Shown here one piece after another: positions 16,346-25,306 of a stretch of 64,000 nt of DNA. Source of the stretch: Chlorogloeopsis fritschii PCC 6912 (GTDB lineage Bacteria; Cyanobacteriota; Cyanobacteriia; Cyanobacteriales; Nostocaceae); assembly GCF_000317285.1 (NCBI RefSeq), contig NZ_AJLN01000141.1, positions 1-64,000 of the forward strand, read 5' to 3'. The translations under genes were made by a program, and so were the position numbers. Under the pieces are notes generated by a model. That model did no database searches and had not been told where the DNA came from. It saw only the letters and a list, made by a program, of their open reading frames with translations. Every line of letters starts with the position of its first letter. Position 1 is the first letter of the stretch.

Positions 16346-18685
16346 CTAATCCCACACACTATCTGTAGGTAAATAATCTTTCAGAGCATCCGCTTCAGAA
16401 GCTTTGACTACTGGGATAGAGAGTGGTTGTTCGGTTTTTGGTGCAAGCAGCTGTTCTAGTTGATTAAGACTTGGCAAGCTACCGCACAATAGTAATTGAT
16501 CGCGGACTTGCAAGCTGATTTTGCTATCTGGAAAGCGGATAAACTTGCCATCTCGGCGGATCGCCTGCACCTGTACACCCAGTTGTTGGAAGACATCCAA
16601 ATCTGCTAGGTGTTTACCAAGCACAGGACAATCAGCATTGAGTGTCACCCACTGACAAGCGCTGTTGTCTGTGGGAACGGCTGCTCTACCCAAGGCAAAT
16701 TCATTTAAAGCAGCCAGTTCCTCGTCAGAACCCACCACTAACAGGCGATCGCCTTTTTCTAACTTAGTACCAGTACTCGGATAATCGATTTCTTCGCCAT
16801 TAGTGCGGCGAATAGCCATCAAGCTCACTCCCGTTAAATATCGCATATCCGCTTCTTCTAAACTCATGCCAATTAAGGGTGAACCATCTGGCAAAGGATA
16901 CCAACGGCTGTTCAAATCTTGAGTAGCTTGGCGCAGGTGGCGAGAAACTTGAGAGGCTGACTGTTCTGGTTGCAAATCGAGATAATGGCGATTGCGGATT
17001 TGTTGCATTTCTCGTTGCACTACAGTATTTGAAAATCCGACAACAGTTAAAATGTATGTTGCCATTTCCAAACTGGCTTCAAACTCTGGCTGTACGACTT
17101 CCCGCGCCCCTAATTGGTAAAGTACTTCAATATTTTTATCGTTAATGGCACGAACAACTATATCTAGTTCGGGAGATAATTCTAAGGCACGTTTGAGGCT
17201 AAGACGAATACTCATTGGATCGGGAAGTGCGATCGCCATTCCTTTAGCTTGATTGACACCAGCAGTTTCTAGAACGTGAAAACTCACACAATTCCCGTAA
17301 ACATAAGGTACACCAGCTTCGCGCAACTGCTGAATTCTGCTTTCAGATTGGTCTATCACCACCACAGGTAGGTTATGCTGCTGTAACAACTTGACTAAGT
17401 TTTTGCCTACTCGCCCATAGCCGCAAACTACCACATGATCTTTAATCGGTAGTTCGTCGGCAACTTCTAGTGGCTTACCTTCCCCACTTAAATAAGGCTT
17501 CAGCCAAGGCATTGATTCAGCCCAATCAAATACAATCGGCACCAACCGCAGCACAAAGGGGGTAAGTACCAATGTTACTGCTGTGGTTCCTAAAATCATT
17601 AAATATATTTGTCGAGAAACTAGCCCCAGTGCTTGCCCCTCACTGGCAAGTACAAAGGAAAATTCCCCGATTTGAGCCAGCCCAAACCCAGCAATTAACG
17701 CAGTTTTCAGAGGATAGCGGAATAACTTTACTAATGGCGTAATAATCAAAAATTTACCAATAAATACCAGCGCTACTAGCCCCAGAATCAATTCCAGATG
17801 ATTCCACAAAAACAGCGGATCGATTAACATCCCGATCGAGGCAAAAAATAAACTGGCAAAGATGTCTCGCAGAGGTTCCACGTAAGTTAGAGTTTGATCG
17901 GCATACTCTACTTCCGAAATCATCAAACCCGCAACAAACGCCCCCATTTCAATCGACAGCCCTAAATACTCCGTCAGGAGGGCAATCCCCAAACACAGTG
18001 CCACTACTCCCAATAAAAACAACTCTCGGCTTTCCGTGCGGGCTAGCAATCGCAACAAAGGCGGAATCAGCCACTTACCAGCGATCACTGCACCCGCAGC
18101 AAATAAACCAATTCGGGCTAAGGCGGTTAGAACTGCAATGCCAATTGCTTCTCCTGGTTGATGCAGAGCCGGCAAGACAGCGAGCATCAGTCCCAAGGCT
18201 AAATCCTGCACCACTAAAATACCTAACATTACTTGTCCGTGCGGCGTTTCCGTTTCATTGCGCTCCATCAAACACTTGAGCACAACCGCCGTCGAAGACA
18301 AAGACAAAATCGCCCCCAAAAACACGCCCTTAGCTGGTAAGGCTCCCCAAGCTCCCGTTACTCCACACACCAAAACAGTAACCAGAATTGTCAGGGTAAT
18401 TTGTAAACCACCCCCACCAAGAGCGATCGCCTGGACTTTTTTAAGTTCCGCAAAGGAGAACTCTACCCCCAAAGCAAATAATAGAAAGGCAACGCCGAAC
18501 TGTGCCAGAGTCTCTACTTGAATTAATTCTTTAATTAGTCCCAAACCGGCAGGGCCAATCACCATACCACCGATCAGATACCCAAGTAAAACAGGTTGTC
18601 GTAACAGTGCCGCTAGCAATCCTCCACAGGCTGCCACGGCGAGAACTGACACTAAATCGACTATTAGCCTAAAATCTTCTTGCAC
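16346..18685 (-). CDS. CPA2 cation:proton antiporter with TrkA-N and two TrkA-C domains (KefB-like)
   Basis: 779 aa. About 12 hydrophobic helices (1-385) form a Na+/H+-exchanger domain, with GYLIGGMVIGP, LSSTAVVLKCL and GAFVAGLMISE typical of the family. A RCK/TrkA-N Rossmann domain follows (about 410-530, VVVCGYGRVGKNLVKLL as the nucleotide loop), then two TrkA-C ligand domains (about 590-670 and 690-760). Such proteins exchange K+ or Na+ for protons in the plasma or thylakoid membrane under nucleotide control. Single gene. Confidence 0.92.
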   Translation of the reverse strand: MQEDFRLIVDLVSVLAVAACGGLLAALLRQPVLLGYLIGGMVIGPAGLGLIKELIQVETLAQFGVAFLLFALGVEFSFAELKKVQAIALGGGGLQITLTILVTVLVCGVTGAWGALPAKGVFLGAILSLSSTAVVLKCLMERNETETPHGQVMLGILVVQDLALGLMLAVLPALHQPGEAIGIAVLTALARIGLFAAGAVIAGKWLIPPLLRLLARTESRELFLLGVVALCLGIALLTEYLGLSIEMGAFVAGLMISEVEYADQTLTYVEPLRDIFASLFFASIGMLIDPLFLWNHLELILGLVALVFIGKFLIITPLVKLFRYPLKTALIAGFGLAQIGEFSFVLASEGQALGLVSRQIYLMILGTTAVTLVLTPFVLRLVPIVFDWAESMPWLKPYLSGEGKPLEVADELPIKDHVVVCGYGRVGKNLVKLLQQHNLPVVVIDQSESRIQQLREAGVPYVYGNCVSFHVLETAGVNQAKGMAIALPDPMSIRLSLKRALELSPELDIVVRAINDKNIEVLYQLGAREVVQPEFEASLEMATYILTVVGFSNTVVQREMQQIRNRHYLDLQPEQSASQVSRHLRQATQDLNSRWYPLPDGSPLIGMSLEEADMRYLTGVSLMAIRRTNGEEIDYPSTGTKLEKGDRLLVVGSDEELAALNEFALGRAAVPTDNSACQWVTLNADCPVLGKHLADLDVFQQLGVQVQAIRRDGKFIRFPDSKISLQVRDQLLLCGSLPSLNQLEQLLAPKTEQPLSIPVVKASEADALKDYLPTDSVWD

Positions 18686-18854
18686 AAGTTTTTCAAAGAA
18701 ATATTAAGACCTATTAACTTCAGCATACAGTTGATTGTAACAACGTATTTTTGAGAGTTATAGCCCCTATTTTCATCAAATTACTCGCCAAGTGATAATT
18801 TGCTTGGTTTAAAAGTATGAATTTATACTTTGTATAAAGAAAATTTTAGTATAT

Positions 18855-19050
18855 TCAAAAACGCCCACAGGCTGGAAGCCTGGGGCTAAACAAACAAAGC
18901 CCCTTCGGGTACTCTACGAGAAGCCGCCTTTCAGGCGTCTACGCAGTCGCCTGCGCTCGTGTTACCTTCCCAAGAGCGCTGTCTCACCACCTGCATGGGC
19001 TAATCTTATAGCGACACCTTTCTGGGGTGTTGGATTTTGGCGAAGGTATT
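18855..19050. repeat. Family A repeat interrupted by a second repeat (nested)
   Basis: The head (GCCCACAGGCTGGAAGCCTG to AAACAAAGCC) and the tail (TGGGCT...TAGCGACACC...GGTGTTGGATTTTGG) match 2300-2420 almost exactly. The middle hairpin is split by about 90 bp of a different GC-rich repeat (18902-18990: CGAGAAGCCGCC, CTGTCTCACCACC). This looks like one repeat inserted in another. Confidence 0.65.
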
Positions 19051-19115
19051 GATATTAATACTATTTTGTCATTGATGTTTAATACCAAATTGCCATTGTT
19101 AGTCTTTTTTAAATC

Positions 19116-19144
19116 TGTAGAGACATACCAGGCACGTCTCTACA
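19116..19144. repeat. TGTAGAGAC...GTCTCTACA palindrome (family C)
   Basis: Diverged copy of 13978-14007 with arms TGTAGAGAC/GTCTCTACA. It lies just before the stop of the 90-aa gene and may stop transcription. Confidence 0.6.
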
Positions 19145-19155
19145 AAAATCTACAC

Positions 19156-19428
19156 TTAAAGAGAATCGTAAAGCTTGCGTACATTAGGAGTTGCTTGCTC
19201 GATCAGACGTTGATACAACTGGATGGCTTCGCGATCGCTCTCGCTCGATGAAGCTAGTTGACAAGCTCTAGTTAATGCAGCTTCCAAAGTTGCAGCCCAT
19301 ATGGCCATATTTTCTAGTGTTGCCAAAACATCATCTGTACTCAAGCTTCCTGAGGTACTCTTAATTCGTGTCATCCATGCTTTCAAATTACTGAGGTTGT
19401 TTTCAAATGAACTTTGGGATTCTGGCAT
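19156..19428 (-). CDS. Small helical conserved protein, function unknown
   Basis: 90 aa. Predominantly helical and amphipathic (FENNLSNLKAWMTRIKS, DDVLATLENMAIWAATLEAAL, REAIQLYQRLIEQATPNVRKLY), with no signal peptide and no Cys cluster beyond one Cys. Clear coding composition and a HIP1 site inside. No named family recognised; no operon partner on the same strand. Confidence 0.65.
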   Translation of the reverse strand: MPESQSSFENNLSNLKAWMTRIKSTSGSLSTDDVLATLENMAIWAATLEAALTRACQLASSSESDREAIQLYQRLIEQATPNVRKLYDSL

Positions 19429-19894
19429 TTAGACTGTACCTATCTGTAACTCATTAAGAATTTATGTAATATGCTTGCAAGTTGATTGCTAAAGCCACGC
19501 TGCGGCTCAACCAAATATCGCATCGCATACTAATATATATTAAGCAGTAGATTTCTCTGTAAAAAGCTGGTAAATAGTATAAAAAATATTAGACGACTTA
19601 CAATAACACACATATTGCTTTTTGCATATAACAATCTAATTACTTCCTTGACAAACCGAGCATCCCAAATCACAAACAATAGTGACCTTTAGAATTTGGA
19701 TAATGCAACTGAGATATAAAAACAAATTAGTACCATTAAACAAAAATAAAATAGTTTTTTAATTATTGACAAACATATATAAAGCTTTGCAAAAAATTAA
19801 TTTTTGAATCATTATAGTGCAGTTGGGGGAACTAATATACGATGCTTTAGTCTGTTTTTGAGCAGTAAAGTTTTGATTTGTTTAAGCTTCTTCT
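19429..19894. other. AT-rich upstream region of the M23 peptidase
   Basis: 466 bp without a supportable gene. Poly-A/T tracts and a TTGACA at 19766-19771 are present, but I cannot assign a promoter with confidence. Confidence 0.4.
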
Positions 19895-20830
19895 ATGATT
19901 ACCGAAAATCGTGCTAGTAATTCTGGCAAGAATTTACTATATTCAGTTGTACCAAATGTGAAAAGCAAACTTCTTGCCAAAATTGTCGTAGGTGGAATGT
20001 TTGCTGCTTTCCCCATTGCTTTAGCATTACCTGCAGATGCTTTACAGGTAAAGATAAATCCCTCTAATCCTAAGTTGGGAGATACGCTGTCGGTTTTTAT
20101 TAATGTGGATAATTCGGGATCAGGTGCTAATCCCAAAGTTACAACTGGAAATAAATCTTATCCAGCCTTTGAGATTGCTCCTAATCAGTACAGGGCTTTT
20201 ATCCCCACAACACCTTTAGAAAAACCTGGAACCAGAACAATTCGAGTTTCAGGAGATGGTAAGGTACGGAACTTGGCGGTACTAGTACAGAATCGCAAAT
20301 TTCCTGTACAACGCATCACTTTACCTCCAGGTAAAGCAGGAGTAAAGGCTACAGAGTACGAACTCAAGCGCGTAGCCGAATTTAAAGCTTTACAAACACC
20401 AAAAAAGTATTGGAATGGGATGTTTGGCAAGCCAAATGCAGGTAGAATTACGACAATTTATGGTGTACGTCGCTACTATAATGGTAAATTTGCAAATGAT
20501 TACTACCATCGTGGCATTGACTACGCTGGTGCAGCAGGTTCACCTGTTGTTGCCCCAGCGGCTGGGCGAGTTGCTTTGGTAGGAACGGTATCCCAGGGTT
20601 TCCGGGTTCATGGTAACGTTGTTGGCATCGACCACGGTCAAGGAGTGACAAGTATTTTTATGCACTTGAGTCGCATTAATGTCAAAGAAGGCGATTTTGT
20701 TCAACCCGGTAAATTAATTGGCACTGTGGGTTCCACAGGTGCTTCTACAGGTCCCCATTTGCACTGGGGATTATATGTCAACGGCCAATCCGTCGATCCT
20801 GTACCCTGGCGATATCAAGAATTTAAGTAG
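19895..20830 (+). CDS. M23-family (LytM-type) metallopeptidase, secreted
   Basis: 311 aa. Hydrophobic export segment at about 30-50 (KIVVGGMFAAFPIALALPADA) with a likely cleavage after ALA/ADA. A beta-rich N-terminal region (50-150) and a C-terminal M23 domain (about 185-305) follow. The zinc and catalytic motifs are visible: YYHRGIDYAG (H...D) and GPHLHWGLYVNG (HxH). It would cut peptidoglycan cross-bridges or activate amidases in the periplasm. Followed by ComFB 86 bp downstream on the same strand, in a neighbourhood of envelope genes. Confidence 0.93.
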   Translation: MITENRASNSGKNLLYSVVPNVKSKLLAKIVVGGMFAAFPIALALPADALQVKINPSNPKLGDTLSVFINVDNSGSGANPKVTTGNKSYPAFEIAPNQYRAFIPTTPLEKPGTRTIRVSGDGKVRNLAVLVQNRKFPVQRITLPPGKAGVKATEYELKRVAEFKALQTPKKYWNGMFGKPNAGRITTIYGVRRYYNGKFANDYYHRGIDYAGAAGSPVVAPAAGRVALVGTVSQGFRVHGNVVGIDHGQGVTSIFMHLSRINVKEGDFVQPGKLIGTVGSTGASTGPHLHWGLYVNGQSVDPVPWRYQEFK

Positions 20831-20916
20831 TAAATTTTTGTTTATATTCTGCTCGTAATTGGGCAGAATAAATTGGATCGGTACCGTCCCTACCTCGCTT
20901 GGGTGGTTTATAAAAG

Positions 20917-21471
20917 ATGAGCGTTATGAGTATAGAAAAAATTGTAGAACAAGCTCTCCAGGATGGTTATCTTACACCAGCCATGGAAGCAGAAGTCGGG
21001 CGCATTTGTGATAACGCAAGTGAACTCTCCATCGAAGAGTACATGGCACTGGATCGGTTGATGGGAGCGCTATTAACTGGTGAGGTGGTGGCGGTACCAC
21101 GCAAACAGTTTATTAACGTGATGGAAGAATTGGTACTGACGGAGGCGATCGCTCGTGTAGCTGAAATTGAAGCTACCAGTGACAGTTCGCTAGATGTTGG
21201 AGATATTGCCGCTTACGCCCTCAACCGCCTGCCGCCTTTGTATGCAACGACAGAAGAAGGTGCTAACTACCAGCGTCAACGCGCTCAAGCAGAACTTGAA
21301 GAATTGATTGCCCAGCAAGTAAATGAAGCGATCGCTCGTTACTTAGATCGACCAAATTTCTTCCCAGAACGGCAGGCATTGGGTAAAAACACTGGCAACG
21401 AAATTTTGCGTCAAGTTAGCACATTGCTCCAAGTTTATGCACCTAATTTTGAGCAAAAATCACACTCTTAG
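20917..21471 (+). CDS. ComFB-domain protein, CdgR-like c-di-GMP receptor candidate
   Basis: 184 aa. The ComFB domain spans about 55-150 (FINVMEELVLTEAIARVAEIEAT...DIAAYALNRLPPLYATTEEG), followed by a helical tail. In heterocystous cyanobacteria a ComFB protein (CdgR) binds c-di-GMP and affects cell size; in Synechocystis a ComFB protein binds cyclic nucleotides and affects motility. The Leu-Pro-Pro-x-Tyr segment is family-typical. An alternative start is Met4 (MSIEKIV). From memory, the Anabaena cdgR and sigG genes lie close together, as here. Receptor role inferred. Confidence 0.83.
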   Translation: MSVMSIEKIVEQALQDGYLTPAMEAEVGRICDNASELSIEEYMALDRLMGALLTGEVVAVPRKQFINVMEELVLTEAIARVAEIEATSDSSLDVGDIAAYALNRLPPLYATTEEGANYQRQRAQAELEELIAQQVNEAIARYLDRPNFFPERQALGKNTGNEILRQVSTLLQVYAPNFEQKSHS

Positions 21472-21479
21472 GCTATAAG

Positions 21480-21600
21480 ACAGGGTTGGAGGAATAGGAA
21501 GAGGACACGGGAAAAAATTCTTCACCTCTTCCCCCCTGCTCCTGGTGCTTATTTCCTAGCTCCTAGCCCCTAGCCTAAGCGTCCCTATTTTTCAGACAGA
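21480..21600. repeat. GGAATAGG/CCTAGCTCC heptamer-type repeat
   Basis: Purine-rich GGAGGAATAGGAAGAGGACA is followed by pyrimidine-rich CCCCCTGCTCCTGG and CCTAGCTCCTAGCCCCTAGC. Same class as 6818-6921; lies between convergent genes. Confidence 0.5.
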
Positions 21601-21691
21601 GGCTTTAGATTTCACTAACAAGATTGCTGAATTCTAAGTTTATATCCTGAATTCTTTATTTTAAAAATTAATAATCATTAAAAACCAGTAA

Positions 21692-22363
21692 CTAATTCCG
21701 TACTTCTACTGGTGTCCCCAAATCTACCTGTTTGTATAATAAGCGAACATCAGGATTACGCATACGTAAGCAGCCATGAGATACAGCAGAACCCACTAGC
21801 TCATCATCTGGAGTGCCGTGAAACCCAATTTGATTGCGTCCATCTGACCAGAAACCAATCCATCTATCTCCAAGAGGACTGTCAGCTCCTGCTGGAAATA
21901 CTTTGCCCGTGATCGGATGACGCCAAGCAGGGTTGAGGCGCTTTTGCGAAATCTCGAAAGTACCTGTAGGTGTTTCCCAGCCTTTTTTACCAATACCAGT
22001 TGGATAACTGGCGATCACCTGACCTAAACGGTAAACATAAACACGGCGATCGCTTAAATCAACTACTACTTTTGTCTGGGGAGCAGACGCAGGAAATAAA
22101 GGAGCCTTAGGAGTTGAAACTTTAGCTAAGAGCGACTTAATGGGGTGAGAGGCATTGCTTTTGTCTGTGCCATCTTGGATCAAGCTCCTTGGTGTTTTAA
22201 CTATGTCTGCTGCCCTGGCTGCACCACCCCCTTGAGTCTCTGAACTAGCAGAAGGCGTCATAGAAGCAGAAATGTGCCAATGGACAGCAAGAGACAAAAT
22301 TGCTGTGCCAAAACAAAGCAGCATTGCTATACGCGCTACAGATTCATTTCTTGCCATCACCAT
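21692..22363 (-). CDS. L,D-transpeptidase (YkuD domain), exported
   Basis: 223 aa. An N-terminal hydrophobic segment (about 9-28) anchors or exports the protein, and a low-complexity linker (32-95) leads to a YkuD domain (about 97-222). The catalytic motif is complete: His182 in GFHGTPDD, then SHGCLRM with nucleophile Cys198. Such enzymes make 3-3 peptidoglycan cross-links or attach proteins to the wall. Convergent with ComFB and divergent from the small gene and sigma factor to the right. Confidence 0.93.
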   Translation of the reverse strand: MVMARNESVARIAMLLCFGTAILSLAVHWHISASMTPSASSETQGGGAARAADIVKTPRSLIQDGTDKSNASHPIKSLLAKVSTPKAPLFPASAPQTKVVVDLSDRRVYVYRLGQVIASYPTGIGKKGWETPTGTFEISQKRLNPAWRHPITGKVFPAGADSPLGDRWIGFWSDGRNQIGFHGTPDDELVGSAVSHGCLRMRNPDVRLLYKQVDLGTPVEVRN

Positions 22364-22697
22364 TGTTTATTTTCTCCAAACTCCCTGTGAACTGAGCAAT
22401 CTGCCAACACTTTTACCTAAGATACTCTACCTTTTAGGAAACAGGTGTGCGCGTTGTGTATTTACAGTTAGCCAAACGCTGAAAAATTTTTTGGATTGCT
22501 TGATGATCCGATCACCAAAAATTTACAAACTTTTATTAGTTCCATCATCTATTTGTTTCTACTCGTGGGCAAACTAGGGCTATACAGATTTTTGCCAACC
22601 TCTAGATTTGAAAAATCCAGGTGAAATTCAGTCATTCTCCTGGAACCCAACAGGTGCAGCATTCAATCATTAGTATGGTGTGGGCGGGAGAAAGACC
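22364..22697. other. Intergenic region between L,D-transpeptidase and small membrane gene
   Basis: 334 bp; no gene supported. A GGAACC at 22642-22647 resembles an ECF -35 element, but no matching -10 stands out 16-17 bp downstream. Confidence 0.4.
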
Positions 22698-22850
22698 ATG
22701 TTGGAAAAATTATTACTAGCGATAACAATCACATTTTCCCTCAATTTGTTTTTACAAGTTCGCATACCCAATCAACCTGATAGTGGTGCTAGTTATCAGC
22801 AACGACAGGAATCATCGCCAACTATTGTGGTCAGGTTGCCACAAAAATAG
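22698..22850 (+). CDS. 50-aa single-pass membrane or secreted peptide, function unknown
   Basis: ATG at 22698, TAG at 22848-22850. Sequence MLEKLLLAITITFSLNLFLQ (hydrophobic helix, residues 4-20), then a polar segment ending VVRLPQK. A GGGAG ribosome-binding site (22685-22689) stands 8 bp before the ATG, supporting translation. It lies 383 bp before the sigma factor in an envelope-related cluster. I do not recognise a family. Confidence 0.55.
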   Translation: MLEKLLLAITITFSLNLFLQVRIPNQPDSGASYQQRQESSPTIVVRLPQK

Positions 22851-23233
22851 CGGTTATTTTTGTCACGAAGCGATCGCTTCGGCAATTCTCACCAACCACT
22901 TTGCCGTTAGGTTTAAGCCAAAACTAAGGCAATTTCCTTCAAAAACTTCAAAGTAAGACTTGATTGCAGGTGACATAATAGCTTGGGAACTGTATTTTTA
23001 ACTTTCCTCGGCTGGTAACTACACTTTGTTTAATACATCATCATTGCGTTTTAGCCAATAGTAATTAGCCAGTTACTATTTGTAGCATCAGTATAAGTAA
23101 CGTTACTGTCTACCCTAAATATGTATCTTGCAAAGTATACAGTGTTCCAGTCAGAAATCCGTCACTTCCACAAGGAACCTGCCCCTGTTGAGTATGTCTA
23201 ATAGATAGGGATGATTTAAAGCCAGTACGATCT
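22851..23233. promoter_or_regulatory. Upstream region of the sigma factor: dyads and ECF promoter
   Basis: Contains AATAGTAA...TTACTATT (23057-23064/23073-23080, perfect 8-bp arms), the palindrome AGTAACGTTACT (23096-23107) and an ECF-type promoter (listed separately). Both dyads share GTAA/TTAC half-sites, so one regulator could bind both; this is inference. Confidence 0.5.
23174..23201 (+). promoter_or_regulatory. ECF-type promoter, GGAACC-N16-GTCTAA
   Basis: GGAACC at 23174-23179, a 16-bp spacer and GTCTAA at 23196-23201, 32 bp before the sigma-factor ATG. This is the classic layout for group IV (ECF) sigma factors and suggests autoregulation. Confidence 0.6.
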
Positions 23234-23890
23234 ATGAGTCAATCGATTACTGTATCCTGGTCAACGGTTGATGCAACACTTCCAGAAGCATTAGTGCAAG
23301 TTGACAAACTTTCTAACCACGACCTGATTTTGCGCTGTCAAGCAGGATTGCGCCCCGATCGTGCTGCTTTCGCAGAATTGTTGCGCCGCTATCAATCCCA
23401 AGTAGACAGGGTTTTATACCATCTTGCTCCTGATTGGGCTGACAGAGCCGATTTGGCTCAAGAAGTCTGGATTCGAGTGTATCGGAATATTAACCGATTA
23501 CAAGAACCATCTAAATTTCGGGGCTGGTTAAGTCGCATTGCCACTAATCTGTTTTATGACGAGTTGCGCAAACGCAAGCGGGTTGTTAGTCCCCTATCTC
23601 TAGATGCTCCCCGTTCGGTAGACGATGGCGAAATGGATTGGGAAATTGCCGGAGACACTCCTGGACCAGAGGAAGAATTAACGACTAGAGAGTTTTATGA
23701 ACAATTGAGAGAAGCGATCGCGGATTTGCCAGAGGTATTTCGCACAACCATTGTTCTAAGAGAAATTGAAGGTATGGCATATGAAGAAATAGCCGAAATC
23801 ACTGGAGTTTCCTTGGGAACAGTCAAGTCGAGAATCGCTAGAGCCAGAGCCAGATTGCAAACTCAGTTGCAAAATTATCTAGATACCTAA
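23234..23890 (+). CDS. sigG: ECF sigma factor, SigG-like
   Basis: 218 aa. Region 2 spans about 45-115 (FAELLRRYQSQVDRVLYHL, DLAQEVWIRVYRNI, FRGWLSRIATNLFYDELRKRKR) and region 4 about 155-212 (LPEVFRTTIVLREIEGMAYEEIAEITGVSLGTVKSRIARARARL). There is no region 1.1 or 3, so group IV. Cyanobacterial SigG proteins respond to envelope stress and are followed by an anti-sigma gene, as here (24051). An ECF promoter lies just upstream. The ECF assignment is certain; SigG is by length, sequence character and neighbourhood. Confidence 0.88.
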   Translation: MSQSITVSWSTVDATLPEALVQVDKLSNHDLILRCQAGLRPDRAAFAELLRRYQSQVDRVLYHLAPDWADRADLAQEVWIRVYRNINRLQEPSKFRGWLSRIATNLFYDELRKRKRVVSPLSLDAPRSVDDGEMDWEIAGDTPGPEEELTTREFYEQLREAIADLPEVFRTTIVLREIEGMAYEEIAEITGVSLGTVKSRIARARARLQTQLQNYLDT

Positions 23891-24050
23891 AGTTTAATGT
23901 ACCCATCCTTTGGTCTATGGCAAAATTTTATAATCCATTAAGATTTTTAAAGAAAATGCCGGCAAGCATTACCAGCAGGAGAAAGAATGATTAATTTCAT
24001 CAAACTAGTTTGCTCTTTTTACCCGTGCATAAATTGGTAATAATGTTAAG

Positions 24051-24662
24051 ATGACTACTGATTATCACTTTAACGACCATTCTTGTTTGCAATTCAATGA
24101 TTTGTCAGGCAAGAAGGAAGAGCATACCAATGATTCAACGGGTGCGATAGATATGGTGAAGCGCGATCGCTTCGAGTTATTGAGTGCTTATCTCGATGGA
24201 GAGGTAACAGCCGCAGAACGCAAGCAAGTGGAACAATTGCTGGCAAATGATCCAGATGTTCAACGCTTGTACGCCAGACTCTTGAAACTGCGTCAAGGCT
24301 TGCGGACTATGCCATTACCGCAGTCACAGCAGCCATTAGAGAAAACAGTTCAACAAGTGATGAGTCGTTTGCATCGCCGCGAGCGGCTGGCCTGGGCTTG
24401 GGGAGGTGCTGCTATAGCTGCTACTATCATCGGTGCTGTATCTAGCTTGTTACCGGGTAGTGAATTAACAGCACCGCAATTGGCTATCAAACCATCGGCA
24501 GAACAGACACAACCAAAAACTGAGTCTGTTACTGCACCATTAATGCTTGCTATTAATAACCCGATCATGGCTATTCCCAAAGCCGCAGAAGCATCTCCAG
24601 AAAATCCAGTCAATCAACAAAAGCAACTTAAATTTAGGGATTTGGAAAACGATTACAATTGA
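24051..24662 (+). CDS. Probable membrane-bound anti-sigma factor for the adjacent ECF sigma
   Basis: 203 aa. The block RFELLSAYLDGEVTAAERKQVEQLLANDPDVQRLYARLL (about 40-80) is the usual anti-sigma helical domain, without the HxxxCxxC zinc motif. A transmembrane helix follows at about 115-138 (WAWGGAAIAATIIGAVSSLLPG), then a Gln/Pro/Thr-rich periplasmic tail. It would tether the sigma factor until envelope stress releases it. The first 35 residues are low complexity; a start at Met36 (24156) is possible. Gap to sigG is 160 bp. Confidence 0.8.
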   Translation: MTTDYHFNDHSCLQFNDLSGKKEEHTNDSTGAIDMVKRDRFELLSAYLDGEVTAAERKQVEQLLANDPDVQRLYARLLKLRQGLRTMPLPQSQQPLEKTVQQVMSRLHRRERLAWAWGGAAIAATIIGAVSSLLPGSELTAPQLAIKPSAEQTQPKTESVTAPLMLAINNPIMAIPKAAEASPENPVNQQKQLKFRDLENDYN

Positions 24663-24763
24663 GTATGCAAACAGGTAAAAAGTTAAAAATTATTAATACA
24701 GAATTATGAACCCTACAAGTTTTCATAATTCGTAACAAATTCAGCAAATTTAAAAAATTTATT

Positions 24764-24790
24764 GTAGAGACGTGTCATGGCACGTCTCTA
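24764..24790. repeat. TAGAGACGTG...CACGTCTCTA palindrome (family C)
   Basis: Near-perfect relative of 13978-14007, touching the stop codon of the convergent GGCT gene; probably serves as a bidirectional terminator or is a dispersed repeat. Confidence 0.6.
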
Positions 24791-25219
24791 TTTGCGATCG
24801 CTACTCCACCAGCCATCAGGCAGAAGGATTCCTCCTAATTTGCCAACAAGATTTGGTGTCATTAAGTATACCCAAGCCCAACCAAGCGATCGTCCTTGCA
24901 AATCGTATATTTCTATTTGCTGACGATTGTATAAATTTTCGGAAGTAGATCTGGCAGGATGGTAATCTTCGAGTTCGTCTAAATCAAACAACACATCTGA
25001 AGAAGAGAACTCAAGTAAATACCCGTAGACAGCGGTATTGCCCAGTGTCATCGCTGGGTAACCTGCTGGTAAATCAAACAATTGACCGAATGTAAAGGCT
25101 TTAGTAGCATTTGCAACCTTACCATCACAGTAGCTTTGATAGTTTGCTTCACCTGGTTTAAGGGTGCCGTAGACAAACACTCGTAACAATCCAGACAAGT
25201 TTTTTTTGAATTTAATCAT
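24788..25219 (-). CDS. Gamma-glutamylcyclotransferase-like (GGCT/AIG2) protein
   Basis: 143 aa from the ATG at 25219; the frame is open to 25351 but the family begins just before VFVYGTLKPGEANY. This YGTLKPG loop is the substrate-binding signature. Later blocks LFDLPAGYPAMTLG, VYGYLLEF and LDELEDYHPARSTSENLYNRQQIEI fit the fold, with a Glu near 80 as the likely general base. GGCT-fold enzymes cyclise gamma-glutamyl amines, but many bacterial members have no proven activity. Divergent from leuS, with overlapping leader regions. Confidence 0.85.
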   Translation of the reverse strand: MIKFKKNLSGLLRVFVYGTLKPGEANYQSYCDGKVANATKAFTFGQLFDLPAGYPAMTLGNTAVYGYLLEFSSSDVLFDLDELEDYHPARSTSENLYNRQQIEIYDLQGRSLGWAWVYLMTPNLVGKLGGILLPDGWWSSDRK

Positions 25220-25306
25220 TGCCTTTTTTATCCAACTTAAATTCCTTTGCTTACCATCTAAAATATGGAGGCAGACAAGATTACAGATCCAGTAGGAGAA
25301 TTTTTG

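Noticed and set aside
19027-19251. 74-codon plus-strand frame
   Set aside because: Overlaps the better-supported 90-aa minus-strand gene and begins in repeat DNA.
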